Assembly (NCBI GenBank): GCA_014925825.1
Contig: JACGCK010000201.1
Span: forward strand, 1 to 64,000
DNA from: Pholiota molesta
Taxonomy: Eukaryota; Basidiomycota; Agaricomycetes; Agaricales; Strophariaceae
Direction of reading: 5' to 3'
Length of the DNA stretch: 64,000 nt
Part shown: piece after piece, positions 1 to 13,584 of the stretch
Position numbering within the stretch: the first letter of the stretch is position 1
Layout of the letters: each line of letters opens with the position of its first letter
Notes under the pieces: model-generated
Told to the model about the DNA's origin: nothing
Databases searched by the model: none
Seen by the model: only the letters and a program-made list of their open reading frames with translations
Translations under genes and position numbers: made by a program

Positions 1-1062
1 GTGCCGCACGGATGAAACCCTTCTTGACCTGGGGCTCATGTACTTCGACGGGTATATCAGGCCCTGTACGGTTCGATATTCTCTCTCGCTCAGAACTTCT
101 GCCTGAACATCCACCACCTATACGACAGTCCGAGCCAACAAGGGTCGCACACCCATTCCTTCCGAGGATGTATCTCGTCCTTCGTTCGATACGATAGCTG
201 CCATGATGAACGACACGTTGGACACGGGTCCTCCATCCCATACCACCGCGAAAAGAAGGTCTGTCTTGTCAACTCTCGCCTCTCATGAGGAGTCGCTCAT
301 CGACATGGAGCAGGCTCTTTTCCGCGATGGACACCGTTGCGTCGTGACCAAGGGATACGACATACCTTCCTTGATCGCGATCCGGGAATTGCGAGATAGG
401 TTGAGCTCGGACCCACCCGATACGAAGTCCGGCCATTCTTTCACGGAATGCGCGCACATATTTGCGGAGGCGAATAATGCGGATATCGAACCGCGCTCAG
501 ACAAAGTAAGCAACCCTGCTCAAATAAAAAACAATCTAGTAACCTTTGTCCATGTGAAGCAGGGGAATGCCGCTACGATATGGGACATCATGATGCGGTT
601 TGGGTATGGAACATTACCTGAAGACTTGAATGGATCCAAGGTCCATCGTTTGGAAAACGTGATGACCTTGGAAAAAATTATGCACGAGTCTTTCGATAGA
701 TTATATATTTGGTTTGTCAAAGTTGTCCGTTCTGTGTTCGATTATAATTATTCCGGCCATGCTAACATGATTATGCACATTAGGAGAACAAGGACAATAC
801 ATACACGCTCGAATCCGCACATCCTCGCTTTTATCCGCATCTTCCCCAGTCCGTCACATTCACCACTCCGGATCCCCGCAACTATCCCGTTCCGTCTCCG
901 ACGTACCTCGCCATCCATGCTGCGTGTGCGAAGATCGCCCATCTGTCGGGGGCAGGCGAGTATATCGACCAGCTTTGCTGCGACATGGAGGCGGGAACGA
1001 CGCTCAACCCCGACGGCAGCTCTGCGGAGGTGTTGGAACATGCGTTGTTGCTGGTACGCTGA
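1..1062 (+). CDS. HNH-endonuclease-domain protein, 5' end outside the window
   Basis: The reading frame enters at base 2, so the start codon lies left of the window. Inferred exons are <1-65, 129-505, 563-721 (or 724) and 784-1062. The introns are 66-128, 506-562 and about 722-783, the last with a GCTAAC branch-like site. Joined in frame, the exons give the layout of the fungus-specific HNH proteins: an FRANKGRTP-type linker, then RDGHRCVVT, ECAHIF, and an NVMTLE/HESFDRLYIWF block, ending just after a TFTTPDP block. The ECAHIF histidine and the asparagine and histidine of the later block would be the metal-binding HNH core. Family members are numerous in agaricomycetes and their substrates are unknown, so a nuclease role is inferred only. 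The second intron is a multiple of three and lacks stops, so retention would also stay in frame. Confidence 0.8.
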
Positions 1063-1387
1063 ACGGGAATTTTGCGCTTCTCTCCGACGGTGCTGCCGGT
1101 GCGCTTGTCGGCGTCGATGGTCGATGCTGCACCTGCTGTGAATGTTGACTACACAATGATGCCAGCATTTATGGTGTATCCATCACGACTCCGTTTGTCC
1201 GTCGCGCAATTTTCTTGTCTGAGCGTGTTCAGCATATTCGTCGACCGACCCCGCCGAGACCAGGTCAGCTTCTTGATGTGTATCTGCGAGAAAGGCTGCG
1301 CCCTTTACGCCTCAGTATATGCATAATGCACCTACGCTTTCTCTTGCTACAGGTCGACCTCAGGACACCCTTTCCGAATAGCCACCA
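1063..1387. other. Intergenic, nothing recognised
   Basis: Between the HNH gene stop and the start codon of the flavin-binding pseudogene. Short open frames exist, but none has splice support or recognisable protein character. Confidence 0.5.
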
Positions 1388-2317
1388 ATGTCAGAGACGG
1401 AAGAGTACGCCAAAACCCCTCGCAGCACTGTCAACCGATACAAGCAAAGAGGTTCGTGGCCGACGCCCGCTACTCCCGACGTGCGATCTACGTACTGACT
1501 TCCCTTCCGTCCATCCAGCCGTGTACGACCATGCCACAGTGCATGCCATCGTCGACGCTGCGCCTGTCGCCCATGTATCCTTCAACCCATCGCCCCTCGA
1601 CGACGACCCATTCCCGACCATCCTGCCCATGATCGGATGCACGGGCTCTTACACCGCGCCAGGCGCCGCAGAAACGTCCGCAGTGGCCATCTACCTCCAC
1701 GGCCACGCAGGCTCGCGCCTCATGTGCCTCCCCGACACCCCATCGCATCGGACGCCCAGCCCACCGCCGGACTGCCCGGCGCCCCCCGTCTGCGTCGCCG
1801 CGACCCTGTTCGACGGCGGCGTCCTCGCGCTCACGCCGTTCAACCACAGCTGCAACTTCCGCAGCGCCGCGGTCCACGGATAGTACGCGAACACCGTGAC
1901 GGATGCGGAGGAGAAGACGTACGCGCTGAAGCTGATCATGGACAACCTCGTGCCTGAGCGGTGGGATAACTCGCGCGTGCCGCCGACGGAGGCCGAGCTC
2001 AAGGCGACGACCGTGCTCCGCGTCGATATTGCGAGCGCCAGCGATAAGGTTCGCGGATACGCGGCCGGGAACGACAAGGCGGATCTGGCGAATGATGAGG
2101 TGAGGAGGCGCGTCTGGACGGGCGTGGTCCCCGCGGCAACTGTGTAGGGAACCCAGTGCCGGCAGAAGAGAATCTCGTGCAGGTACCAGAATACATTCAG
2201 CGTTTGGTGGACGATGGGAATAGCTCTCGACAAGCATACTCGGAGCAGGTGGAAGTGAAAACGGCCCTTCTCCTATCATATGACGAGTTCATTCATAATC
2301 CAATTAATGAAGTATAG
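1388..2317 (+). pseudogene. Flavin-nucleotide-binding (pyridoxamine-phosphate-oxidase-like) protein, broken by two stops and a frameshift
   Basis: The frame starts at ATG 1388 with a KTPRSTVNRYKQR block. It continues after an intron at 1452-1518 with VHAIVDAAPVAHVSFNP, an LHGH block, and LALTPFNHSCNFRSAAVHG. These are hallmarks of the FMN-binding split-barrel family related to pyridoxamine 5'-phosphate oxidase. Three lesions follow. A TAG at 1881-1883 interrupts the VHG/YA junction. A second TAG at 2145-2147 stands where the family has tryptophan (WGxPVPA). About five bases later one C is missing from a C run, shifting the frame. Coding character resumes (VPAEENLVQVPEYIQ) and ends at a stop at 2315-2317. 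The rest of the frame is well conserved, so inactivation looks recent. Readthrough or sequencing error could explain single lesions but hardly all three. Confidence 0.75.
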
Positions 2318-2755
2318 GTACATACCGTCACATCTATAATTACAAAGATTGTATATAGCTAGGATCTACTTACAAGCATAGGTTTATGTTTCTCCTAGCT
2401 GGATATATGATAATTTGAACAGTGTTAGCTCGCCCTGAAGTTGTTTATAGCTGACGAACTGACTTAGAACCAATACAATACCATTCTCATCGGCAAAAAC
2501 ATGGCACCTGTGTTACGATAATGAATAGCTCTGAGCATAAGGCAATTGAATCGGTCATCGCCAGTGAAATAATTAAGCGCCATGCGGATCAGCACCAGCG
2601 CTCAAGTACCATCAACAAGAAAATAAGCGCCTCATAAAGCAATAGCAGTCACTGAGTTATATAGGAATTAGAATTAGGCAATGCATGATTGACAACAATG
2701 AAAGCAAGGAAGAAGCAGATAAAAGCTACTATGGTGTTGGCATCCTAATCTGAAA
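2318..2755. other. Intergenic, AT-rich
   Basis: Separates the 3' ends of two convergent loci, the flavin pseudogene on plus and the DUF6533 gene on minus. No open frame or repeat is recognised. Confidence 0.5.
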
Positions 2756-4303
2756 TCAGCGTGGGCTTGGACTTCCAAGGTTTAGCGATGCCAGCTCGTT
2801 GTCGGAGAGATCTTCCCTGAAAACGGGATCAGCGGTGCTTGTGTGTGCTCGAATGTGTAAAAGCACACGGCTCGTCATCGTAGAGTGAGCACATCTTGCC
2901 GTTCTGAATTCCATCAGCAACCAAAGGTATTAGTGAGAATGAAAGGGCGTACGACGTTAGAAGCTGCGAGTATTGCGGCTGTGTATTAAGATGTAAGACC
3001 AGGCACAATAAAGCCAGAAATGATACTTACTGGAAGTGATCTCGCAATAGTTATGTTCACACTCGATAATACTGGTTTGCGTTAGTTTCACTCAGTGTAA
3101 TAGTGGCCTGAGCTTACAGAATAGATAGAGACAGTACAAAGCACCTGCATGTCGTGAGTTCGGTCTCACTAGTAGGGCGAAGGCCAAAAAACTATACACA
3201 CCATCGCGATACAGAACCTTGGCTAATGCGGAATTTCCACCCTCCTTATCTATAGAAGATTGAATCAGTAAGTACGACTCATAAGTAAATGACTTGGAAG
3301 GATACACACATGCCCGGAAGAGTGGGACCATCATAAGTCCTAGTACAGCTTTAACAATAATAGCGTCAATTATATAGTATTTACAGTCATTGAAGGTGGC
3401 TGATACGCACTGGCATCCCAAATGAAAACCACAACCCAACACATTATCAGAACATGACCGGCGCGTGTAACATAACAGCCGACGAAAGGGTAGGGCAATT
3501 CCGTAACTGAAGAAGAGTAAGGAAAAATGATCAACAAAGGAAAGGGAAATCAGTCATTACGCGAAGTCTATACTCACATCCCAAGGAGCGCAAGAACATA
3601 GCGAGAAAAACAAAATCGGCCACCCAGAACAAAGCGTATGCGATGGGGAGGAGGATGGTCAGGCGACGATCTTGATTCCACACTGCCCAGGCTCGTACTG
3701 TCAAAATCGCTGCATAAAGGAGTGAGAATACACAAATTTAGCTCGCTGTAAAATAGCCACTGTACCTTCTGAAAAAGACATGCCAATAATAATCATAGCT
3801 GTTGAAAACATCAGTGCAAATCACAATGTGGTATTAAGACTTTAAACACCGACATCCACTGGTGAAATACAACACTTTGCATTCCGCTTCTCCCAAATTG
3901 CCTTTTAATTGGTCTGGGATTTTGAGCGATTAAAATCTCACAATCAAAATAATTAACTTACGATAAAATACCAGCCCAACTGTGTCCACGAAAGGCAGAT
4001 ACCGTTGCACAATGTACACGACTTTCATCGGGTTCCATCGTGCCCTCCACACCAAATCAAGCTCTAATGGGAGGGTGAGGATATAATCCCAAACAAAGAA
4101 CGTACATGCCGCGACTATTCCATAATGAACACGTTAGCAAGCACTATACATTCCCCAGGTAATGCGGCGCACCATCGAAATACTAAAGGCGTCTAAGGTT
4201 CAGCGAATGTCGCGCGAGAATAGACCACTCCATTGAAGAAACCTCTCACCGTCACAGTACGCAGTGCGCGCATGGCTTGCGTCAGTACTTCGGTCGAGTC
4301 CAT
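2756..4303 (-). CDS. DUF6533-type multi-pass membrane protein
   Basis: I reconstruct twelve exons from ATG 4303 to TGA 2756: 4303-4250, 4182-4173, 4114-3962, 3798-3766, 3709-3578, 3506-3411, 3339-3310, 3249-3202, 3144-3118, 3071-3031, 2978-2953 and 2903-2756. Phases agree throughout. The product has the basidiomycete DUF6533 pattern: a short N-terminus, the YDYxLTLxLE block followed by WRARWNPMKVVYIVQRYLPF, then ILTVRAWAVWNQDRR, hydrophobic segments, RAYKEGGNSALAKVLYRDGALY and a hydrophilic tail with DLSDNELASLNLGSPSP. Several hydrophobic stretches of about 20 residues suggest an integral membrane protein. The function of the family is unknown. The second exon would be a 10-nt micro-exon. A fragment of this gene, from about exon 6 into exon 5, recurs at about 5165-5433. 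Confidence 0.8.
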
Positions 4304-4689
4304 GACTGCTCGTCACTAGTTCACTAGTCTTGAAGGTTTTAGTCACCTGGATGGTAAGGGAACAAAGAATTTATTCTACACGTCGCATATATGGGTAGTT
4401 CATATAAGTTCTATGAGCGCTGTGCACTGACGGCATGTGTAATACCATACTGCCCACGCAGTGAAAGCAATCCACGTTATGGTGTGTTGAGGAATCTATA
4501 AAAAGCGACACGACTAATAATGATCATGAATTGATATTGAGTCCACATACACAGATACTGGGGTGTCATATTGTCCACAGACATGATGTGCATGTATGTA
4601 TATAGTTAAGCGCTGCCACGCTGAAACTTTCAGGGAGCAACCAGAATCCAGATACAACACATACCCCGAATTGGGACAGTCCTAGCCTG
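4304..4689. other. Intergenic, upstream of the DUF6533 gene
   Basis: Probable promoter region of the minus-strand DUF6533 gene. Minus-strand bits with coding look (for example near 4440-4570) could not be joined into a supported model. Confidence 0.4.
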
Positions 4690-5433
4690 CTGAAAGCAGA
4701 ACAGATCGTCGAATGTTAAATGTTAACCATGGTCCATTGATATGGGTATATAAGTAGATAATATGCTGGGTAGTCGTCCGAATCGTTTAGACGACTCAAC
4801 TGACGCCAAGTTATACATAAAAACCATTATTTACAGTGAGTGCAAGCGGGGACTGATGTTGTTGAAATACCGTCGATGGAATCTAACTATGATCGCTGAG
4901 TGTTTGAGCACGCAAAATGATGCATGATAGTCCAACTCACAAGACATTTAAGTTCCCCCTACTTTGAATGCCCGCGGTGCATTGAAGCTCACACCCCTGG
5001 CCACATCCACCCACTCCTCCAACACACCCAACACCTTCGCACACTTCTTCAGGTTCACCTCCGCATCCTCCCCCAGGACAAGATACGGTGGCCACGCGGG
5101 CCCCTGCGCCGCACCCTCCCCTCGAACAACATCGACGATGGCCGTCGCAGCCTTGTCCAAACAATGATGGTGTTGGTTAAATATTATATACAGTTGTCGA
5201 AGGTGGCTGCCAGTGATACGCACTAGCATCCCAAATGAAAACAACAAGCCAACACATTATCAGAATAGGGCCGGCGCGTGTAACATAACAGCTGGCGAAA
5301 GGGTAGGGCAAGTCCGTAACTATAGAGGAAAAAGGTCAACAAAAGAAAGGGAAATAAATTCTTCCGCATAGTCTATACGCACATTCCAAGGAACATGTTA
5401 CGCAAGAACATAGCGCGAAAAACAAAATCATGG
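4690..5433. repeat. Chimeric segmental duplication (dehydrogenase 3' part joined to DUF6533 fragment)
   Basis: Bases about 4690-5165 closely match about 8300-8780, the 3' flank and last exon of the short-chain dehydrogenase gene. They share blocks such as GTAGTCGTCCGAATCG and AATACCGTCGAT. From about 5165 the match switches abruptly to about 3355-3605, exon 6 into exon 5 of the DUF6533 gene, with shared blocks such as GGCGCGTGTAACATAACAG. Both parts keep their parental orientation. The copy contains no complete gene. Divergence is visible throughout, with small indels, so it is not an assembly echo. It ends only about 15 bases before the stop codon of the F-box gene. Confidence 0.8.
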
Positions 5434-5447
5434 CAGTTGTATTTGCA

Positions 5448-6926
5448 CTATTCTAATTTCCCTGAACGCCACGTCATCCACAAGTCCGCGAAATAAGAAT
5501 ATGATTCTGATGGGACTTGGAAAGTAATGTTCGTCGCATTCCCGGCGCATGTTCGAATACTTCTCGTTTCGAGTTGTCTATTGGTCCTAAGCCAGTGGTC
5601 AATTACTGTGATTGTTTTGATAGGACATGCGGCGTTGTCGAGGTCCAGCCAGCGGTTACTGGAAAAGAAGGCACTGTGAGCGAAGATATCCCAGACTTTT
5701 CCTAGCTCGATTTCATTGTGAGCGCGCCTGATATGCAACTCAAGTTGTAGATTGACTAAGTGAGGTGCACAATGCCAGATGGGCTGCGGCGCGACGTCTC
5801 CGGCCCCAGGGAGGGTCCCTGTGGAGTAATTGAGCTCGACGGGAGAGAGGTAGAAGTATTTCCGAAGGGTTAGATTGCTGAGCGCCGGTGCAGACTGCAG
5901 GATGGTACAGATGTCAGGAATGCCACGATGGTCCCACCACTTATCGACCACAGAAGATAAGAAAAGATTCTTCAATGCGGGTAAATGGAGGCCCTTAAAG
6001 AGTGGCCCCATTAAACAGTTGTCTCCGTCGCCGGATTCGATGACCAATTCGGAAAGTTGCGGAAGGGTACGTTTGGTAGGGTTCATGAATTGGTCGACAT
6101 CAGCTAGATACTCAAAAGCAATGTACGCCCATTGCAGAGATGGCATGGCCGATGTTAGGGGAATCCAGAAAGAAAGAGAGAGGTAAGATGTTGATATTGA
6201 GAGGTGGGTCAGTGACGAACAATGGAATGGGATACTGATGTATTCATCCGCGTCGGGCGTGCCGGCTTCAACAATGGCTAGACGTCGCAGTACTGAGAGA
6301 GTATGATTCGATGCATGCCCTATGGTGGATTGTATAGCAATGAAGGCCGGTGGCATGCTGTATTCCGAGGGACTCGTCACCAGAGTATGAAGATTTGGGA
6401 AAGTGACCCGGTCTCCAGCGTCCAACATTGGTTCAACTTGGTCGGTCCAAAAGATCGGATCGGTTTCTAGATGCTGCGCCGTGGTCACATACTTCATAAC
6501 AAAAGCCATTCCGTCTCCTACAACTTGTCCTGACTTTGAATCGGTGAATTCGAATTCAAGGCGGAGAAACGGCGGAATTGAGCCCTGATTCGTTTTCCAC
6601 CATCGAATGAACTCGATTTCATTCTGGAGAAATGCCCAGCCTCCCAGATCTTCATGAGTTTCTTGTACTTTGAAGCAAAACGACAGATGAGACCATAGGG
6701 CAGGAGTTTCGAGTGCGATTGTTCTCCAAGGAGAGCAAATGTGGCACAAGAGAATGGGTGCGATCGTCGTGTTGGGTTGGCAAACGTTCAAGCGATCTTG
6801 GGGAAGACAATGGTCGAAAATCTCGAGGAGAACGTCGTACGGAACCGTGTCTATTGGGCTCTTGGTTGAACGTCCGATATTCGATAATAGCATCGTCGTA
6901 CAATTAAAGGCAAGAGAGAGCAGCAA
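5448..6926 (-). CDS. F-box domain protein
   Basis: This is a single uninterrupted frame of 492 codons. The N-terminus carries a typical agaricomycete F-box: a proline-rich lead-in (PIDTVPYDVLLEIFDHCLP at about residues 25-43), then LLCHICSPWRTIALETPALWSHL at about residues 59-81. The rest is a long region of irregular leucine-rich stretches, common in mushroom F-box proteins that act as substrate adaptors of SCF ubiquitin ligases. The target is unknown. Either the first methionine or the one at residue 12 could be the start; the second is closer to the F-box, as usual in this family. The gene is intronless. Its 3' end abuts the chimeric duplication and its 5' end lies about 145 bp from a palindromic element. 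Confidence 0.85.
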   Translation of the reverse strand: MLLSLAFNCTTMLLSNIGRSTKSPIDTVPYDVLLEIFDHCLPQDRLNVCQPNTTIAPILLCHICSPWRTIALETPALWSHLSFCFKVQETHEDLGGWAFLQNEIEFIRWWKTNQGSIPPFLRLEFEFTDSKSGQVVGDGMAFVMKYVTTAQHLETDPIFWTDQVEPMLDAGDRVTFPNLHTLVTSPSEYSMPPAFIAIQSTIGHASNHTLSVLRRLAIVEAGTPDADEYISIPFHCSSLTHLSISTSYLSLSFWIPLTSAMPSLQWAYIAFEYLADVDQFMNPTKRTLPQLSELVIESGDGDNCLMGPLFKGLHLPALKNLFLSSVVDKWWDHRGIPDICTILQSAPALSNLTLRKYFYLSPVELNYSTGTLPGAGDVAPQPIWHCAPHLVNLQLELHIRRAHNEIELGKVWDIFAHSAFFSSNRWLDLDNAACPIKTITVIDHWLRTNRQLETRSIRTCAGNATNITFQVPSESYSYFADLWMTWRSGKLE

Positions 6927-7069
6927 TGTGATAATAGTTGAAATTTGAAATCGGAACTCGGCATCGACAATTTAATTGAAGGTAGAGTAACAACCTTGTG
7001 ACCGGGATTGTCACGCTTATGCTGACCTGGGCCAGAGCTCTCGACATTGCGTCAACGTCAAGGATTATA

Positions 7070-7999
7070 ACACTGCTGGGGGTCAACTATTACTAAGGAT
7101 GAAAAACGCATCGAAAACGGGTTTATATTTAGTTAAAATTAATACAGTATCAAATATAGTGTTTTTGAACAATTGCGAGCAGTGAAAAAACAATAGGAAT
7201 CAGAATCGAACTTAAAATTCGGCTCAAATTCTGAATAGTGCAGATTCTTGCCTTTTTTGGTGATTTTTTGACCCTCAAAATGCGATCAAATCTTGGGGTT
7301 CTATTCTGCTATTGTTCTGATTTTGTAAATGGGAAAACACAGTGTATTGAGCGATGAAAAATCCTTTGTGAATGCTTAATTTAGAAATGGGCAAAATTTC
7401 GGCATTTGGACGCATTTTGGATGCATTTTGGATGCATTTTTCATCGGTTTCTCATTGGTTTTTCATCACCAAAAATGTCATCAAAATTTGGGATCCTACA
7501 AGCTGAAAAACCCATTAACCTTTGCAAAAGCCATCCCGGCAAAGGTTAATGGGTTTTTCAGCTTGTAAGATCCCAAATTTTGATGACATTTTTGGGGATG
7601 AAAAACTGATGAGAAACCGATGAAAAATGCATCCAAAATGCATCCAAAATGTGTCCCACTGCCGAAATTTTGCCCATTTCTAAATTAAGCATTCACAAAG
7701 GATTTTCCATCGCTCAATACACTATGTTTTTTTCCCATTTACAAAATCAGAACAATAGCAGAATAGAACCCCAAGATTTGATCGCATTTTGAGGGTCAAA
7801 AAATCACCAAAAAAAGGGAAGAATCTGCACTATTCAGAATTTGAGCCGAATTTTAAGTTCGATTCTGATTCCTATTGTTTTTTTCACTGCTCACAATTGT
7901 TCAAAAACACTATATTTAATACTGTATTAATTTTAACTAAATATAAACCCATTTTCGATGCGTTTTTCATCCTTAATAATAGTTGGCCCCCAGCAGTGT
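7070..7999. mobile_element. 930-bp palindromic foldback element with TA target duplication
   Basis: The left arm 7070-7525 and right arm 7539-7999 are reverse complements at roughly 95 percent identity by eye. They are separated by a 13-nt loop. The ends read ACACTGCTGGGGG and its complement, and the element is bordered on both sides by TA (7068-7069 and 8000-8001). TA duplication plus an ACACTG-type end resembles Tc1/mariner-derived elements. No protein of interest is encoded; open frames inside are AT-rich by-products. A transcript across it would fold into a hairpin of about 450 bp. Confidence 0.85.
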
Positions 8000-8001
8000 T
8001 A

Positions 8002-8571
8002 GCGTGGAAGTCCTTTCGAGATGGGCTAAACCTGTCAAGCGACGGCCCATAACATTATTGACATGAGTTCTTGAGCGCTGGCGCTGATGCGCAAAGCGCT
8101 AAATCGTTTCCATGATCAATCCATGACCGTTTCAATTGCGCATGCCTTAGTATGCTCAAAGATATTCATTATATTGTGTTATCCAGGCCCCCGTATTTTT
8201 GCTGATGAGAATGACTATCGTATTAGTTCCATGTTAGTGCGTCAGCTCTGTAGTACAAACTTCACGCAGATCTATAAGTAAAGCGACCGTGATTCGTCGA
8301 CAAAAGCAGAACAAATCGTCGAATGTTAAACGTTAAATCATTGTTACTGAAATCTAAGTAGATAATAATACGCTTGGTAGTCGTCCGAATCGTTGAGACG
8401 TCTCAAATGACGCCAGGTTACATATAATATATATAAATCACCATTTGCAGTGAATCAAAGCGGGGACTGGTATTGTTGAAATACCGTCGATAGAATCTAA
8501 CTATGATCAATGAGTTTTTGAGGCACAGCAAAATAATGCAGGCGGATAGTCCAACTCACAAGACATTCCCC
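8002..8571. other. 3' flank of the dehydrogenase gene, source of a duplication
   Basis: No gene is seen. From about 8300 onward the sequence is the parent-like partner of the copy at about 4690-4925, including the non-coding flank, so the duplication spanned both flank and coding DNA. Confidence 0.5.
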
Positions 8572-9810
8572 CTACTTCGAATGCCCGTCCTGGGGCGGCG
8601 CATCGAAGCTCACACCCCTCGCCACATCCACCCACTCCTCCAACACACCGAGCACTTTCGCACACTTGTTCTTCACATTCACCTCCGCGTCCTCCCCGAG
8701 GACGAGATACGGCGGCCACGCGCGCCCCTGCGCCGCGCCCTCCCCGCGGACGACATCGACGATGGCCGTCGCGGCCTTGTCCGGGTCGCCCCTCTCCGTC
8801 CCGGGCACGCTGGCGAAGCGCTTGATGCTGGCGGCGCGCAGGGCGTCGTACGCCGGGAGGGGGTTTTGGGTGAAGTAGGACTGGCCGTAGATGCCTTCTG
8901 TGCGGAACCCCCCGGGTTGGACGAGGCAGACTTTGATGTTGAATGGAGCCACTTCGCCACTGAGCGATTCCGTCAATGCTTCGTTTCATGAATTTTTGTT
9001 GATTTAGAAAAGCCTTCCATGAGAAATAGATGATAGGCACTCACCATGTACAGCCGCCTTTGACGCAGCATAAGGCCCAAGTCCCTATATCGAAGTACAA
9101 ATAGTTACTATGACAATTCCGCAGAGACACATATTTAGGAAATGCGGAACTCACAACAACTTCAGCTGTCCAAGCAGATCGGCTTCCAACAACGATAATA
9201 CACGCGTCTCTGCTCTCTCTTAAATAGGGTAAAGTCGCAGTGGTCACATCTATGACGCCGAAAACATTGGTCTCGAATTGAAGACGCAGTCGTTTGCTCC
9301 TATAATAAATGAGAATAGGCGTGAATTTGCAGTTTGACATCTATTTGAAGTTTGTGCAACGTACCCTCCTTCTTCTAAAAGACCCGGGAGGCCAAAGCCT
9401 AGTGCATGTCGTCAAGAATGCTTTGTTCGGCGTGATAATATAAGAAACATACCAGCATTATTGATAAGAACATCAATCCCACCCCAGAACCCAGCCATCG
9501 CATCGACTTTCGCCTTGATCGCGTCCTCGCCTGCTGTCAAATCCAGCACGGCCTTCCTCAATCGACAGCGATCGTCCGGTTTGAGTTCCGCTTCGAGTTC
9601 GTCAAGCTTCGCCTGCGAACGCGCGGTAGCTATCACGCGATCGCCCCTCTCAACCGCGATTTTGGCAATGCGTTTGCCAAACCCTGAGGAGGTGCCTAGT
9701 GCGAATGAGGGATGTCAGCGGTGCGTTGAACCGAATGGCTTGGGGAGTAGATTATATGACGGGTATTTGCCTGTGATCAACCACACTCTGCTCGGCTGAG
9801 GTTCGGACAT
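8572..9810 (-). CDS. Short-chain dehydrogenase/reductase (SDR family)
   Basis: Six exons run from ATG 9810: 9810-9771, 9695-9453, 9398-9365, 9299-9155, 9084-9045 and 8978-8572. All phases agree. The product starts with the cofactor-binding motif WLITGTSSGFGKR. It contains ARSQAKLDEL, the NNAG motif, TNVFGVIDVTTATLPYLR, the active-site region with GSRSAW, and the catalytic YxxxK as YAASK. It ends with a long C-terminal part (VCLVQPGGFRTEG and LGEDAEVNVKNKCAKVLGVL). Order and length fit a classical NAD(P)-dependent SDR of about 300 residues; the substrate is unknown. The first intron uses a GC donor (ACAG followed by GCAAAT) instead of GT. Its 3' part was copied to 4.7-5.2 kb. Confidence 0.88.
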
Positions 9811-10723
9811 CGTCAATCTTCTGTTTCGCGTTTGAAATAGACTGATGCAAAGGTAGAGTTAAGCTTCCGGTCTCTGTGAGTTCCAACTTGGGAACGCTGG
9901 TAAACTTGCAGTCGATTCAGATGGGTGAGGTTGGTGGTAAATTGGGGTGGGGTATCTTCATCGTGGTCATATTGAATATATATCGGGGCGATTGCAGCAC
10001 TGCCGGATAAGCGAAGATACGAACCTGAAAGCAAATTCTAGACGGGGCAGTGTGGCGAAATGCTGAGTCAAAATCTGAAGCGGAAAACGACGCTGACGCT
10101 ATCTCGCGGTACCGGGCATGGGCGTAGTGCGATCCGGTGTCCGGGAAAAATGTTAGCCGAGTGCCGGATGCGTCCATTTGTGCACTTCCACTGCAGGGAG
10201 TTGTACCCAGGCACGGCGCTACTTGGGCGCTACTTGGAAGTTATGATGTACTGCTCAATATAATGCAAGATTTCGAAGACTGCGTTGAATACCAGTAGTT
10301 CAGCTTCAATCACTGGCACCTTGGTATAATTAGAGACGCGTCCCATGATCAACGACTTCAAATTGACAATGACATCGTTCAAATCCACTCTCCGATACAT
10401 CCATTAGCAAACTTGAGAGCGTTGACAGCAGGAGAGACATATGCAGTGATTGACATCGTAAACGCCGCATGACATCACCAAATGCACCCCTCCAAGGCAG
10501 AGATACATGCATTTGGATCGCCAGAGCGTCGCACGAGATAGAAAGTATTCGTGATATGATATAAATCGCAATATTAGTACTCCACAAAATGACTTCCAAC
10601 TGCCAAGGTTTATGACGTCTGCGCAGTCTGAAATTGCACACGCGTAACTAAAGACAATAAGAACGAAAGTAAACGTTGACGTCGGACTGCTTCACAGCCC
10701 CCCTGACGATCCCCATCGACATA
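9811..10723. other. Intergenic, nothing recognised
   Basis: Lies between the SDR start and the GH1 3' end, so it should hold the SDR promoter and the GH1 terminator. Frames of up to about 100 codons show no family resemblance. Confidence 0.5.

Positions 10724-13584
<2,861 letters not shown>

Noticed and set aside
4440..4570. Minus-strand hydrophobic piece with AWAVW, possible second DUF6533 copy
   Set aside because: Only five residues resemble the family and exons cannot be joined in frame.
7789..8052. 87-codon frame at the right arm of the foldback element
   Set aside because: AT-rich chance frame crossing the element border.
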